From NCBI GenBank assembly GCA_947374485.1, contig CANCCF010000050.1, positions 1-23,954 of the forward strand: DNA of 23,954 bases. The letters are read 5' to 3'. The notes beneath the pieces were generated by a model. It saw only the letters and a list, made by a program, of their open reading frames with translations, did no database searches and was not told where the DNA came from. Shown here in pieces: positions 1-7,264 of this stretch (its first letter is position 1; every line of letters begins with the position of its first letter). Source of the DNA: Comamonadaceae bacterium (lineage in GTDB: Bacteria > Pseudomonadota > Gammaproteobacteria > Burkholderiales > Burkholderiaceae_C). A program made the translations under genes and the position numbers.

Positions 1-1
1 G

Positions 2-55
2 CTGTTTCGGCGCCGTATGGAAGCGCGCGCAGACGCGAACACTGTTTCCGCATAA
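2..55 (+). CDS. possible C-terminal tail of an upstream gene (partial)
   Basis: An open frame enters the window and stops at TAA 53-55, giving a short Arg-rich tail that ends in DANTVSA. The 39 bases after it contain a good Shine-Dalgarno for the next gene, which fits the end of a preceding coding region. A second frame stays open to 97 and would overlap the next start, so the frame choice is uncertain. No function can be read from so few residues. Confidence 0.3.
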   Translation: MFRRRMEARADANTVSA

Positions 56-94
56 CAAGCCCCGTAAACAACCCATGTCACCCAGGAGATTTCC

Positions 95-319
95 ATGACC
101 GTAGACCGTTACATCCATCTTTTCGCCGGCAGCTTCATCCTGCTGTCCCTGGCCTTTGGCGTGGACGCCAGTCCGCTGTTTGTGTCGCACTATTGGCTGT
201 TCTTCACCGCCTTTGTGGGAGCAAATCTGCTCCAGTTCGGCATCACCAATGTCTGCCCTATGGGCTGGATGTTGAAAAAGCTGGGCGTGCCGGAATCCAA
301 GCGCTCCTGTGGAACCTGA
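95..319 (+). CDS. DUF2892 (YgaP-like) small inner-membrane protein
   Basis: This 74-residue protein has two hydrophobic segments (about 8-26 and 32-50) and the C-terminal pattern NVCPMGWMLKKLGV, which is characteristic of DUF2892, the membrane part of YgaP-type proteins. The start is supported by an AGGAG about 7 bases upstream of ATG 95. In YgaP this domain is fused to a rhodanese, and stand-alone copies are frequent next to sulfur-oxidation and rhodanese genes. It carries Cys near residue 54 and near the C-terminus (KRSCGT). A role in membrane handling of sulfur compounds is inferred from family and neighbourhood only. Confidence 0.85.
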   Translation: MTVDRYIHLFAGSFILLSLAFGVDASPLFVSHYWLFFTAFVGANLLQFGITNVCPMGWMLKKLGVPESKRSCGT

Positions 320-404
320 GAACGGACTCTCTGATCGGGAGAACGCGTGCCGGGCTAGGGTAGATACGGATAGAAGCCGATCCGGATTGCGGTGATTATT
401 GTCA

Positions 405-426
405 TACATCAGTGCGTACTGATGTA
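405..426. promoter_or_regulatory. perfect dyad, candidate operator before the DUF302 gene
   Basis: Two perfectly complementary 9-base arms, tacatcagt and actgatgta, are separated by gcgt. The dyad lies 60 bases upstream of the GTG start at 487, in the only sizeable non-coding gap before the sulfur gene run. It is AT-balanced and has no T-tract, so it looks like a protein-binding site rather than a terminator. The binding protein is unknown; the ArsR-family regulator encoded at 2777 is one candidate. Confidence 0.5.
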
Positions 427-486
427 CAGATGTAATTGCCAACCTCATTCTGCATTGGCGCGGACTCCAACATAAAGGTCAAAGAC

Positions 487-1059
487 GTGAATACCCTTCT
501 CAAATTGTCGAAACTGCTGGCGCTGCTGGCTTTGGCCACGCTGACCGGTTGCGGCACCATCAGCACCCTGTCCAAGCTGGAGGACGGCGCAGGCGGTGAG
601 GCCAGCAGGATGTGGGACCGCTGGATCGAAGGCAATGGAGACATCGCCGTGGCCACCACCTGGGAGCGCAAGGTCAAGCCGGGTGTGACCGTCAACGACA
701 TCGAACAGGTCTTCGCGCAGGTGGCTACCGAGCGCAACATGAAGGCCGTGGGTGAGTTGCCCCTGTCCAAGGAGCTGGAATCGCGCACTGGCAAGAAGCA
801 GAAGTTCCTCAAGGTGTATTCCTATTGCTCGCCCGACACCGCCCGCATGATGGTGGACTTCAGTCCGCACATGGGTGCCTATCTGCCCTGTCGCCTGACG
901 GTAGTGGAGCGCGAGGACGGTCTTTGGATCTACACCCTGAACATGGACATGATGGTCAAGATGGGCCGCAAGCTGCCGTCGCCCCTGAAGGAAGAGGCCT
1001 GGAAGGTGCGCGAAACCATTTACATGATGCTGGACCGCGGCGCCCGCGGCGAGTTCTAA
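487..1059 (+). CDS. DUF302-like periplasmic lipoprotein
   Basis: I place the start at GTG 487, which has AAAGG 7 bases upstream and opens directly into a lipoprotein signal peptide ending in the lipobox LTGC (Cys22). The longer frame from TTG 436 adds a non-signal-like leader. The mature part (about 168 residues) resembles DUF302 proteins: the stretch with CSPDTARMM, a conserved hydrophobic core and a C-terminal helix before DRGARGEF. DUF302 proteins are small alpha/beta domains of unknown biochemical role, often found in sulfur-oxidation loci. It is followed 49 bases later by the FadL-type gene. Possible redox or sulfur-binding function is inferred from context; two internal Cys (CSPDT and LPCRL) are visible. 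Confidence 0.7.
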   Translation: MNTLLKLSKLLALLALATLTGCGTISTLSKLEDGAGGEASRMWDRWIEGNGDIAVATTWERKVKPGVTVNDIEQVFAQVATERNMKAVGELPLSKELESRTGKKQKFLKVYSYCSPDTARMMVDFSPHMGAYLPCRLTVVEREDGLWIYTLNMDMMVKMGRKLPSPLKEEAWKVRETIYMMLDRGARGEF

Positions 1060-1108
1060 GCGCTGCCGCCCTTTGCTTTCAACAAAATAAATCAGGAGAC
1101 GAAAGACT

Positions 1109-2374
1109 ATGCATACCATCCCCAAAACAGGCCGCATGAAGAGGCTGGCGCTTCTGGCCGTTCTCGCCAGTCCCGTGACTGCGGCGCTGGCCACGGACGG
1201 CTATTTTTCCCACGGCTATGGCATGAAGGCCAAGGGCATGGGCGGCGCGTCCGTGGCCATGACCGACAACGCCTTTGCGGGCGCCAACAATCCCGCGATT
1301 GCGGCCTGGGCTGGGGACCGTGTGGAAGTGGGCGTGGATGTGTTCATGCCCGAGCGCTCCATGGAGCGCACGGGCTTGGGCACCACCCAAAGTGACAGCA
1401 ATACCTTCTACATTCCAGAGTTTGGATACAACAAGAAAATCAGCGAACAGTTGGGTGTCGGCATTACGGTCTACGGCAATGGCGGCATGAACACGGATTA
1501 CCCGGCCAACGCAGTTCCTGCCAACGGCTGTGGTGGTGGAACACCTGCTTCCAACCTGTTCTGCGGATCCGGCCGTTTGGGTGTGGATCTGCAGCAACTC
1601 ATCATTGCTCCCACCATTGCCTACAAAATCAATGGCAACCACTCCATCGGCCTGTCACCCTTGCTGGTGCAGCAAGTCTTCAAGGTGGACGGCTTGCAGG
1701 CTTTTGCCGGCATGAGTGCATCCCAGCAAAACCTGACCAACAACGGCTACGACTCCAGCAGCGGCACGGGTATGCGTGTGGGCTATCTCGGAAAAGTCAG
1801 CGAGCGTGTGATGCTGGGTGCGTCCTACGCACCGCGCATCAGCATGTCGAAGCTGGGAAAATACGCGGGCCTGTTTGCCGAACAGGGGGGTCTGGATATT
1901 CCGGAAAACTACACCATGGGTGTCAGTGCGCTGGTCACCCCTGACCTGACCCTGGCGCTGGACTACCAGCACATTGCGTATGGTGCTGTGCGCTCCATCG
2001 CCAATCCCAGCGCTGGCCTGGGTGGACTTCTGGGTGATGCCAACGGTCCGGGCTTTGCCTGGAAGGACATAGGTGTCTTCAAGTTGGGCGTTCAGTGGGC
2101 TGTGTCGCAGAAACTGACGCTGCGTGGCGGCATCAACCTCAGTGACAATCCCGTTCCCAGTGCAGCAGCGTCCTTCAACACACTGGCGCCCGGGGTCATC
2201 ACCACCCACTACACAGCGGGACTCACCTACGCACTTTCCAACACCACGGAGCTTACAGCGGCCTACATGTACGCGCCGTCCAACGCCGTATCGGGACCCA
2301 ACAAGGCCGGCGGAGTCGACACCATCAAGATGAATCAGCAGTCCCTGGGGCTGCAGTTCGGATGGCATTGGTAG
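1109..2374 (+). CDS. OmpP1/FadL/TodX-family outer-membrane channel
   Basis: The 421-residue protein has a signal peptide (charged MKR then an Ala/Leu-rich core, cleavage near ALA-TDG) followed by the family hallmark GYFSHGYGMKAKGMGGA at the mature N-terminus, which corresponds to the hatch region. The remainder shows alternating beta-barrel strands and ends in an aromatic-rich strand, LGLQFGWHW. Length matches the family. ATG 1109 has AGGAGA 9-10 bases upstream; ATG 1136 is an alternative in the same frame. FadL/TodX proteins carry hydrophobic molecules through the outer membrane. Here the gene sits 12 bases before a cytochrome c gene and just upstream of soxR/soxCD, so a hydrophobic sulfur species (elemental sulfur, polysulfane) is a possible substrate. 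That substrate is my inference; fatty or aromatic compounds remain possible. Confidence 0.9.
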   Translation: MHTIPKTGRMKRLALLAVLASPVTAALATDGYFSHGYGMKAKGMGGASVAMTDNAFAGANNPAIAAWAGDRVEVGVDVFMPERSMERTGLGTTQSDSNTFYIPEFGYNKKISEQLGVGITVYGNGGMNTDYPANAVPANGCGGGTPASNLFCGSGRLGVDLQQLIIAPTIAYKINGNHSIGLSPLLVQQVFKVDGLQAFAGMSASQQNLTNNGYDSSSGTGMRVGYLGKVSERVMLGASYAPRISMSKLGKYAGLFAEQGGLDIPENYTMGVSALVTPDLTLALDYQHIAYGAVRSIANPSAGLGGLLGDANGPGFAWKDIGVFKLGVQWAVSQKLTLRGGINLSDNPVPSAAASFNTLAPGVITTHYTAGLTYALSNTTELTAAYMYAPSNAVSGPNKAGGVDTIKMNQQSLGLQFGWHW

Positions 2375-2386
2375 AGGCAGCATCCC

Positions 2387-2701
2387 ATGCAAAGACTCCT
2401 GTCCATACTGGCAATGTCCTGGACGGCCATTGCCTTTGCCCAGGTTCACCCGCTGTACGAAGGGGCTGATCTGGCCACGGGAAGCAAGCTGATTGCAGAC
2501 AACCAATGCTCTTCCTGCCACCAGCGCACAGTGGGGGGCGATGGCAGCGCCATCTACCGACCCCAGGGCCGTATCAACACGCCGGGTGCGCTGCGGGGCA
2601 TGGTGGAGCAGTGCAATACGCAACTGAACCTCGGACTCTTTCCCGAAGAAGTCAACTCCATCGCAGCCGTTTTGAATCGCGACCACTACCGCTTCAAGTA
2701 A
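2387..2701 (+). CDS. small periplasmic mono-haem cytochrome c
   Basis: This 104-residue protein has a cleavable signal peptide (about 1-18, AFA-Q) and one haem motif, CSSCH, at 41-45. The C-terminal half carries the pattern VEQCNTQLNLGLFPEEV followed by LNRDHYRF, which I recognise from a group of short betaproteobacterial c-type cytochromes. It includes a non-haem Cys76. The gene lies 12 bases after the FadL-type gene and 75 bases before the ArsR regulator. It probably carries electrons in the periplasm, perhaps for SoxAX or SoxCD, but the partner cannot be read from the sequence. The axial ligand is uncertain; Met72 is a candidate. Confidence 0.8.
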   Translation: MQRLLSILAMSWTAIAFAQVHPLYEGADLATGSKLIADNQCSSCHQRTVGGDGSAIYRPQGRINTPGALRGMVEQCNTQLNLGLFPEEVNSIAAVLNRDHYRFK

Positions 2702-2724
2702 GGCTTGCTCCTAGGGATAACACC

Positions 2725-2745
2725 GATACTTATTACATAAGCATC
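2725..2745. promoter_or_regulatory. near-perfect 21-base dyad, candidate ArsR-family operator
   Basis: The site has the half-sites gat-a-cttat and ataag-c-atc around a 3-base centre (tac), with a single mismatched pair. It lies 32 bases upstream of the ArsR-type start at 2777 and next to a possible promoter (TTGTTA at 2746 and TATGTT at 2768, spacing 16). AT-rich interrupted dyads of this size are typical ArsR/SoxR/BigR operators. A second, weaker dyad (gatat and atatc, 2766-2784) overlaps the start region. Autoregulation is inferred. Confidence 0.55.
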
Positions 2746-2776
2746 TTGTTATATTTGCGTTCATGGATATGTTGAC

Positions 2777-3121
2777 ATGATATCTCCGATACCAAAAGCG
2801 GGCGCGATGTCTGGGCGAGCCTTTGAACGGGCGGCAGAGTTGTTTGCGGTGCTGGCGACACCGGTGCGCTTGCGGATCATCGGTGAGTTGTGTGCCAGTG
2901 AGAAGGATGTGTCACATCTGCTGGGTGCCATAGCCGTGTCTCAGCCCAATATGTCGCGGCATCTGAGTGTGTTGCACAAGGCGGGCGTGGTGAGCAAGCG
3001 GCGCAGTGGCACCCATGTGATTTATGCCCTGACCAACCCGTCGGTTGTGTCGATTTGCAAGGCAGTGTGTACAGAGATGGATAGCGAGGTGGCCAACAGC
3101 CACAGCGCAACGGAAATATAG
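2777..3121 (+). CDS. ArsR-family repressor, probable sox regulator
   Basis: This is a winged-helix protein of 114 residues. ATG 2807 (residue 11) is an alternative start. The family core is clear: LATPVRLRIIGELC (helix 2), the recognition helix SQPNMSRHLSVLHKAGVV and the wing RRSGTHVIYAL. Cys39 in the ELC motif, with Cys94 and Cys98 in the last helix, recalls the thiol-switch repressors SqrR, BigR and YgaV, which sense persulfides through two Cys in these two helices. The spacing here (55-59) is shorter than the usual ~66, so sulfur sensing is likely but not certain. The gene ends 11 bases before soxC, so the regulator and the sox genes are probably co-transcribed. Confidence 0.88.
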   Translation: MISPIPKAGAMSGRAFERAAELFAVLATPVRLRIIGELCASEKDVSHLLGAIAVSQPNMSRHLSVLHKAGVVSKRRSGTHVIYALTNPSVVSICKAVCTEMDSEVANSHSATEI

Positions 3122-3132
3122 GAGATACAGGT

Positions 3133-4497
3133 ATGCAAGATGATTTCGGCTCCGGCCGCGTTCAAAAGGCCCCAGAAAGCTTTTTGAACCAGGAGGGCAT
3201 CAAGACCGTATTTGCGGAAGCAAAAAAAGGTCGCCGGGACTTTATCCGCAATGCGTTTGCTGCCGCGGCTGCCGGCGTGGCAGTGCCGGCCGCGATGGCC
3301 CAAGGCAACCCGGTTCCCATCGAGGGTGGAGACCCCAACATTCTGAATCTGCCCGAGCACAGCACCAACCTGGGCCAGGGTGTGGCCTCTGACGGTGGCT
3401 ACGGCAAGCCCTCCAAATTTGAGGCCAATGTGCAGCGCCGCCAAAGCCCGGGCCTGACACAGACCACGCAGGCCTCGGTGTCCTTTGCACCCTTGCAGTC
3501 GCTGTTCGGCATTGTGACGCCCAGCGGTCTGCACTTTGAACGGCACCATCAGGGCTGGTGGGATATTGATCCCTCCAAGCATCGCCTGATGATCAACGGC
3601 ATGGTGAATGCGGCCAAGGTGTTTACCCTGGACGAAATCATGCGTCTGCCTTCTGTCTCGCGCTTTCACTTCATTGAGTGCGGCGCGAACACGGCGGTGG
3701 ACTGGGGCAATGTGGCGGTGCCCACGGTGCAGTACACGCACGGCATGCTGTCTTGCAGCGAGTTCACCGGTGTGCCGCTGATCACGCTGTTGGAACTCGC
3801 CGGGGCCGACCTGAAGAATGGCAAGTTTGTGCTGGCGGAAGGGGCGGACGGCTCCTCCATGACGCGCACGATTCCCATGAGCCTGATCCTGTCGGGCGAG
3901 GTGTTTGTCGCCTATGGCCAAAACGGAGAGATGCTGCGGCCCGAACAGGGCTATCCCCTGCGCCTGATTGTGCCGGGCGTGCAAGGCGTGAGTTGGGTCA
4001 AGTACCTGCGGCGCATCAAGGTGGGTGACATGCCTTTTGCCACCAAGGATGAGGCCGTTCATTACATTGATTTGCAGCCGGGCGGACAACACCGCCAATA
4101 CACCAGCATTCAGGAGTGCAAGAGCGTGGTCACCACACCCTCCGGTGGCCAGGTGCTGCTGGACAAGGGTTTTTACAACATCACCGGATTGGCCTGGTCC
4201 GGCCGGGGCAAGGTCAAACAAGTGGACGTCTCCGTGGACGGTGGCCGCAACTGGCGTAGCGCCCGAATTGAGCAGCCGCGCATGTCCAAGGCACTCACCC
4301 GTTTCAATCTGGACTGGGTCTGGGATGGCAAGCCCGCCATCATCCAGAGCCGTGCGACCGATGAAACCGGTTTTGTGCAACCGACTTACCAGCAGCTGCG
4401 CGGCGTGCGCGGCACACGCTCCATCTACCACAACAATGCAATCCAATCCTGGCTGGTTCAGGAAAGCGGGGAGGTCAAGAATGTTCAGGTTTCCTAA
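3133..4497 (+). CDS. soxC: SoxC, molybdenum subunit of sulfane dehydrogenase
   Basis: SoxC with SoxD oxidises the sulfane sulfur bound to SoxYZ in the periplasm, releasing six electrons. The 454-residue protein starts with a long leader holding a Tat signal (GRRDFIRNAF then an Ala-rich core). The sulfite-oxidase fold follows, with the molybdenum-ligating Cys183 in FIECGANTAVDWGN and the C-terminal dimerisation domain (VSVDGGRNWRSARI). GGAGA stands 7 bases before ATG 3133. It overlaps soxD by 17 bases, as expected for two subunits made in equal amounts. The presence of SoxCD implies complete oxidation of thiosulfate to sulfate without sulfur globules. Confidence 0.96.
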   Translation: MQDDFGSGRVQKAPESFLNQEGIKTVFAEAKKGRRDFIRNAFAAAAAGVAVPAAMAQGNPVPIEGGDPNILNLPEHSTNLGQGVASDGGYGKPSKFEANVQRRQSPGLTQTTQASVSFAPLQSLFGIVTPSGLHFERHHQGWWDIDPSKHRLMINGMVNAAKVFTLDEIMRLPSVSRFHFIECGANTAVDWGNVAVPTVQYTHGMLSCSEFTGVPLITLLELAGADLKNGKFVLAEGADGSSMTRTIPMSLILSGEVFVAYGQNGEMLRPEQGYPLRLIVPGVQGVSWVKYLRRIKVGDMPFATKDEAVHYIDLQPGGQHRQYTSIQECKSVVTTPSGGQVLLDKGFYNITGLAWSGRGKVKQVDVSVDGGRNWRSARIEQPRMSKALTRFNLDWVWDGKPAIIQSRATDETGFVQPTYQQLRGVRGTRSIYHNNAIQSWLVQESGEVKNVQVS

Positions 4498-5560
4498 GAC
4501 CGTCATTGGCGCCGTGCTGGTCACCCTGTGTGGTGCGGCCTTCGCGCAAGGCGCAACGGGCTATCCAGGGCTTGGGCGCAATGCAACGCCCAAGGAAGTG
4601 GCGGCATGGGACATTGATGTGCGTCCTGACTTCAAGGGCCTGCCACCGGGTTCGGGAACCGTGGCCAAGGGCCAGGACATTTGGGAGGCCAAGTGCGCCC
4701 AGTGCCACGGCTTCTTTGGTGAATCGGGGGAGGTGTTCAGCCCGCTGATTGGCGGTGTGACCCAAGACGACATCAAGACCGGGCATGTGGCCAACTTGCG
4801 CGCCACAACATTCCCTGGTCGTACCACCTTCATGAAGGTGGCCACCCTGTCCACGGTGTGGGACTTCATCAACCGCGCCATGCCCTGGAATGCGCCCAAG
4901 TCGCTGTCTGCCGATGATGTGTATGCGGTCACGGCGTTCATGCTGAATTTGAGTGGCATTGTCGCGGATGACTTCACGCTGTCGGACAAAAATATCCGCG
5001 ACGTGCAAAACCGCATGCCCAACCGCAACGGCATGACCACCGAACACAGCTTGTGGCCAGGCAAGGAGTTCCACGGCGTGGCCAAGCCGGATACCCATAA
5101 CGTGGCCTGCATGAAAGATTGCGCGCCCGAGCCCAAGGTGGCTTCCATCTTGCCGGATTTCGCGCGCAATGCACACGGCAACCTCGCCGAACAAAACCGT
5201 CTGGTGGGCGCGCAACACGGTGTCGATACGACGCGTCCGGAGCGCAAAGTGGGAGCCCCTATTGAGGTTGTGGCGCCTGTCCCGGCGGCTACCCCCAAGG
5301 CAGATGCCGACACCAAGCAGCCAACCGCACTGATGCAGAAATACATCTGCACCACCTGCCACGCCGTGGATCGGAAGATTGTGGGGCCCGCTTTCATGGA
5401 CGTTGCGAAGAAGTATCCGGGGCAGGTGGACTACATCACCAAAAAGATCCAATCCGGCGGCTCTGGCATCTGGGGCCCCATTCCCATGCCGGCGCAAAAG
5501 CTGAGCGAAGCAGAAGCCAGAACCATTGCCACCTGGATTGCAGGCGGCGCCGGTAAATAG
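4481..5560 (+). CDS. soxD: SoxD, di-haem cytochrome c subunit of sulfane dehydrogenase
   Basis: The frame is open far upstream inside soxC, but the real start is ATG 4481, which opens into a normal signal peptide (MFRFPKTVIGAVLVTLCGAAFA). The mature protein has two c-type haem motifs: CAQCH at 72-76 in the SoxD-specific N-terminal domain and CTTCH at 290-294 in a classical cytochrome c domain. A Pro/Ala-rich linker joins them. The total of 359 residues fits SoxD. It passes electrons from SoxC to downstream cytochromes. The 17-base overlap with soxC suggests translational coupling. Confidence 0.95.
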   Translation: MFRFPKTVIGAVLVTLCGAAFAQGATGYPGLGRNATPKEVAAWDIDVRPDFKGLPPGSGTVAKGQDIWEAKCAQCHGFFGESGEVFSPLIGGVTQDDIKTGHVANLRATTFPGRTTFMKVATLSTVWDFINRAMPWNAPKSLSADDVYAVTAFMLNLSGIVADDFTLSDKNIRDVQNRMPNRNGMTTEHSLWPGKEFHGVAKPDTHNVACMKDCAPEPKVASILPDFARNAHGNLAEQNRLVGAQHGVDTTRPERKVGAPIEVVAPVPAATPKADADTKQPTALMQKYICTTCHAVDRKIVGPAFMDVAKKYPGQVDYITKKIQSGGSGIWGPIPMPAQKLSEAEARTIATWIAGGAGK

Positions 5561-5622
5561 GCCAGGCATCGCACCCACTTCCAACCCCACTCTTCACCCC
5601 CGTTTTCACTCAGGAGATACAC

Positions 5623-6078
5623 ATGCAAACTCGACGCGACCTACTCAAACGCAGCGCTATCGTGGCTGGCCTCTTGGCCGGTACCGGCCTGTTTCCCCAG
5701 TACGCAATGGCCTACAACAAGGGTGCCTTTGAAGCGAAAAGCGTAGCCGACGTGCTCAAGGCCCTGGGCGCCGGTGCCCCCACAGAAAGCAAAGAAGTCA
5801 CCATCAGCGGACCGGACATCGCCGAAAACGGCGCCGTGGTGCCGCTCACTGCCAGCACCACCCTGGCCGGTGTCAAACAGGTGCTGATCCTGGTTGAGAA
5901 AAATCCGGCGGCCTTGGTTGCTCGCTATGACGTCACCGACAGTGTGGAAGCTAGCTTCGCCACCCGCTCCAAGATGGGCCAGTCTTCCGATGTGTATGCC
6001 GTGGCCATCACTGCAGATGGCAAGGCCTTCTTTGCCAAAAAAGAAGTCAAGGTCACTTTGGGCGGCTGTGGCGGCTAA
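5623..6078 (+). CDS. soxY: SoxY, sulfur-carrier subunit of SoxYZ
   Basis: SoxY carries the pathway intermediates covalently on a C-terminal cysteine. The 151-residue protein has a Tat signal (QTRRDLLKRSAI) and ends in the diagnostic GGCGG, with the carrier Cys at 149 on a flexible Gly arm. CAGGAGA precedes ATG 5623. The gene follows soxD after 62 bases and is followed by soxZ after 59 bases. SoxZ has no signal peptide and is expected to be exported together with SoxY through Tat. Confidence 0.97.
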   Translation: MQTRRDLLKRSAIVAGLLAGTGLFPQYAMAYNKGAFEAKSVADVLKALGAGAPTESKEVTISGPDIAENGAVVPLTASTTLAGVKQVLILVEKNPAALVARYDVTDSVEASFATRSKMGQSSDVYAVAITADGKAFFAKKEVKVTLGGCGG

Positions 6079-6137
6079 GCCCAGGCATTGCACTTGATTC
6101 CACCGATTATTTATAAAACCGTTTCAGGAGAATAGAC

Positions 6138-6449
6138 ATGGCAGATCCAATGCGCATCCGCGCCCAGGCAGCTGGCGACAAGGCCACCGTACGAGTTTTG
6201 ATGAGCCACGAAATGGAGTCCGGCCAGCGCAAAGACGCGGCCGGCAACACCGTTGCGGCATGGTTCATTCAAGAGGTCACCGCCTCCCTCAATGGCAAAG
6301 TGGTACTGACCGCAGACTGGGGCCCCGCAGTTTCCAAGAACCCGTTTTTGCAATTCACCGTCAAGGGTGCCAAGGCCGGCGACAAGCTGGCAGTGACCTG
6401 GAAGGACACCAAGGGCGACACCCGTACCGACGAAGCCACTGTTTCCTGA
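6138..6449 (+). CDS. soxZ: SoxZ, partner of the sulfur carrier SoxY
   Basis: The 103-residue immunoglobulin-like beta protein matches SoxZ over its full length: an N-terminal MADPMRIRAQ, the SHEMESGQRKD loop that faces the SoxY arm, and FLQFTVKGAKAGDKL near the end. It has no signal peptide, as expected for a protein that rides with SoxY. CAGGAGAA precedes the ATG. Its TGA is separated from the soxA start by only 2 bases. Confidence 0.97.
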   Translation: MADPMRIRAQAAGDKATVRVLMSHEMESGQRKDAAGNTVAAWFIQEVTASLNGKVVLTADWGPAVSKNPFLQFTVKGAKAGDKLAVTWKDTKGDTRTDEATVS

Positions 6450-6451
6450 AA

Positions 6452-7246
6452 ATGAAAACCCTGATCACGGCCGCCCTGCTGCTATCGGCAGCAACCGCCA
6501 CGTGGGCGCAAAAATCTGCGGTTCAAAGCATTGAGGAGTACCGTGCCATGCTGCAAGACGGTAACCCGGCCGATTTGTTTGAGGCCAAGGGCGAGGATCT
6601 TTGGAAGCAGAAGCGCGGCCCCAAGGCGGTGTCACTGGAGCAGTGTGACCTGGGCAAGGGTCCGGGCGTGGTCAAGGGCGCGTTCACCGAGCTTCCACGG
6701 TTCTTTGCCGACACCCAGCGCGTGCAGGATCTGGAGTCCAGGCTTTTGAGCTGCATGGAAACGCTGCAGGGCTTCAATGCCGCGGACATCACCAAGACAT
6801 CGTTTGAGAAGGGCGAGCAGAAGACGCTGACCGCTCTGGCCACCTGGATATCGGCCGAGTCCAAGGGCATGAAGTTCAATTTGTCGCAAGCCCATGCCGA
6901 AGAACGCACGTTTTACGAAGTCGGCAAGCGCCTGTTCTTTCAGCGTGGCGGCCCGCACGACTTCGCCTGTGCCTCCTGCCATGGTCAGGACGAAAAACGC
7001 ATCCGTCTGCAGGACCTGCCGAATCTCACCAAGAACCCGGGCGATGGCGTGGGCTTTGCCGCCTGGCCTGCCTACCGCGTTTCCAACGGCCAGATGTGGG
7101 GCATGCAGCAGCGTCTCAATGACTGCTATCGGCAGCAACGCTTTCCCTATCCGGGCTTCGGCAGCGATGCCACGATTGCGCTGGGCGTCTACCTGGGCGT
7201 GAACAGCCAGGGCTCCGTGTCGGTCGCACCGGCCATCAAACGCTAA
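6452..7246 (+). CDS. soxA: SoxA, mono-haem (type II-like) subunit of SoxAX
   Basis: SoxAX joins thiosulfate or other sulfur to the SoxY cysteine with release of two electrons. The open frame starts far inside soxZ, but ATG 6452 opens a proper signal peptide (about 1-19, TWA-Q). The 264-residue protein has a single haem motif, CASCH at 173-177. It has the active-site cysteine in LNDCYRQQR (Cys225), which in SoxA ligates the haem as a persulfide. The N-terminal haem of di-haem SoxA is absent; Cys65 and Cys101 remain and probably form a disulfide, as in other mono-haem SoxA proteins. No Shine-Dalgarno is visible, so translation likely depends on coupling to soxZ. Confidence 0.94.
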   Translation: MKTLITAALLLSAATATWAQKSAVQSIEEYRAMLQDGNPADLFEAKGEDLWKQKRGPKAVSLEQCDLGKGPGVVKGAFTELPRFFADTQRVQDLESRLLSCMETLQGFNAADITKTSFEKGEQKTLTALATWISAESKGMKFNLSQAHAEERTFYEVGKRLFFQRGGPHDFACASCHGQDEKRIRLQDLPNLTKNPGDGVGFAAWPAYRVSNGQMWGMQQRLNDCYRQQRFPYPGFGSDATIALGVYLGVNSQGSVSVAPAIKR

Positions 7247-7264
7247 GCCAGGAGAGCATGCAGC

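Noticed and set aside
4025..4480. Long N-terminal extension of SoxD
   Set aside because: The frame overlaps soxC in another reading frame and is Arg/Pro/Ser-rich noise; ATG 4481 begins a proper signal peptide.
3022..4524. 500-codon minus-strand frame opposite soxC
   Set aside because: High-GC antisense shadow; the plus strand encodes a full SoxC with its Mo-binding cysteine.
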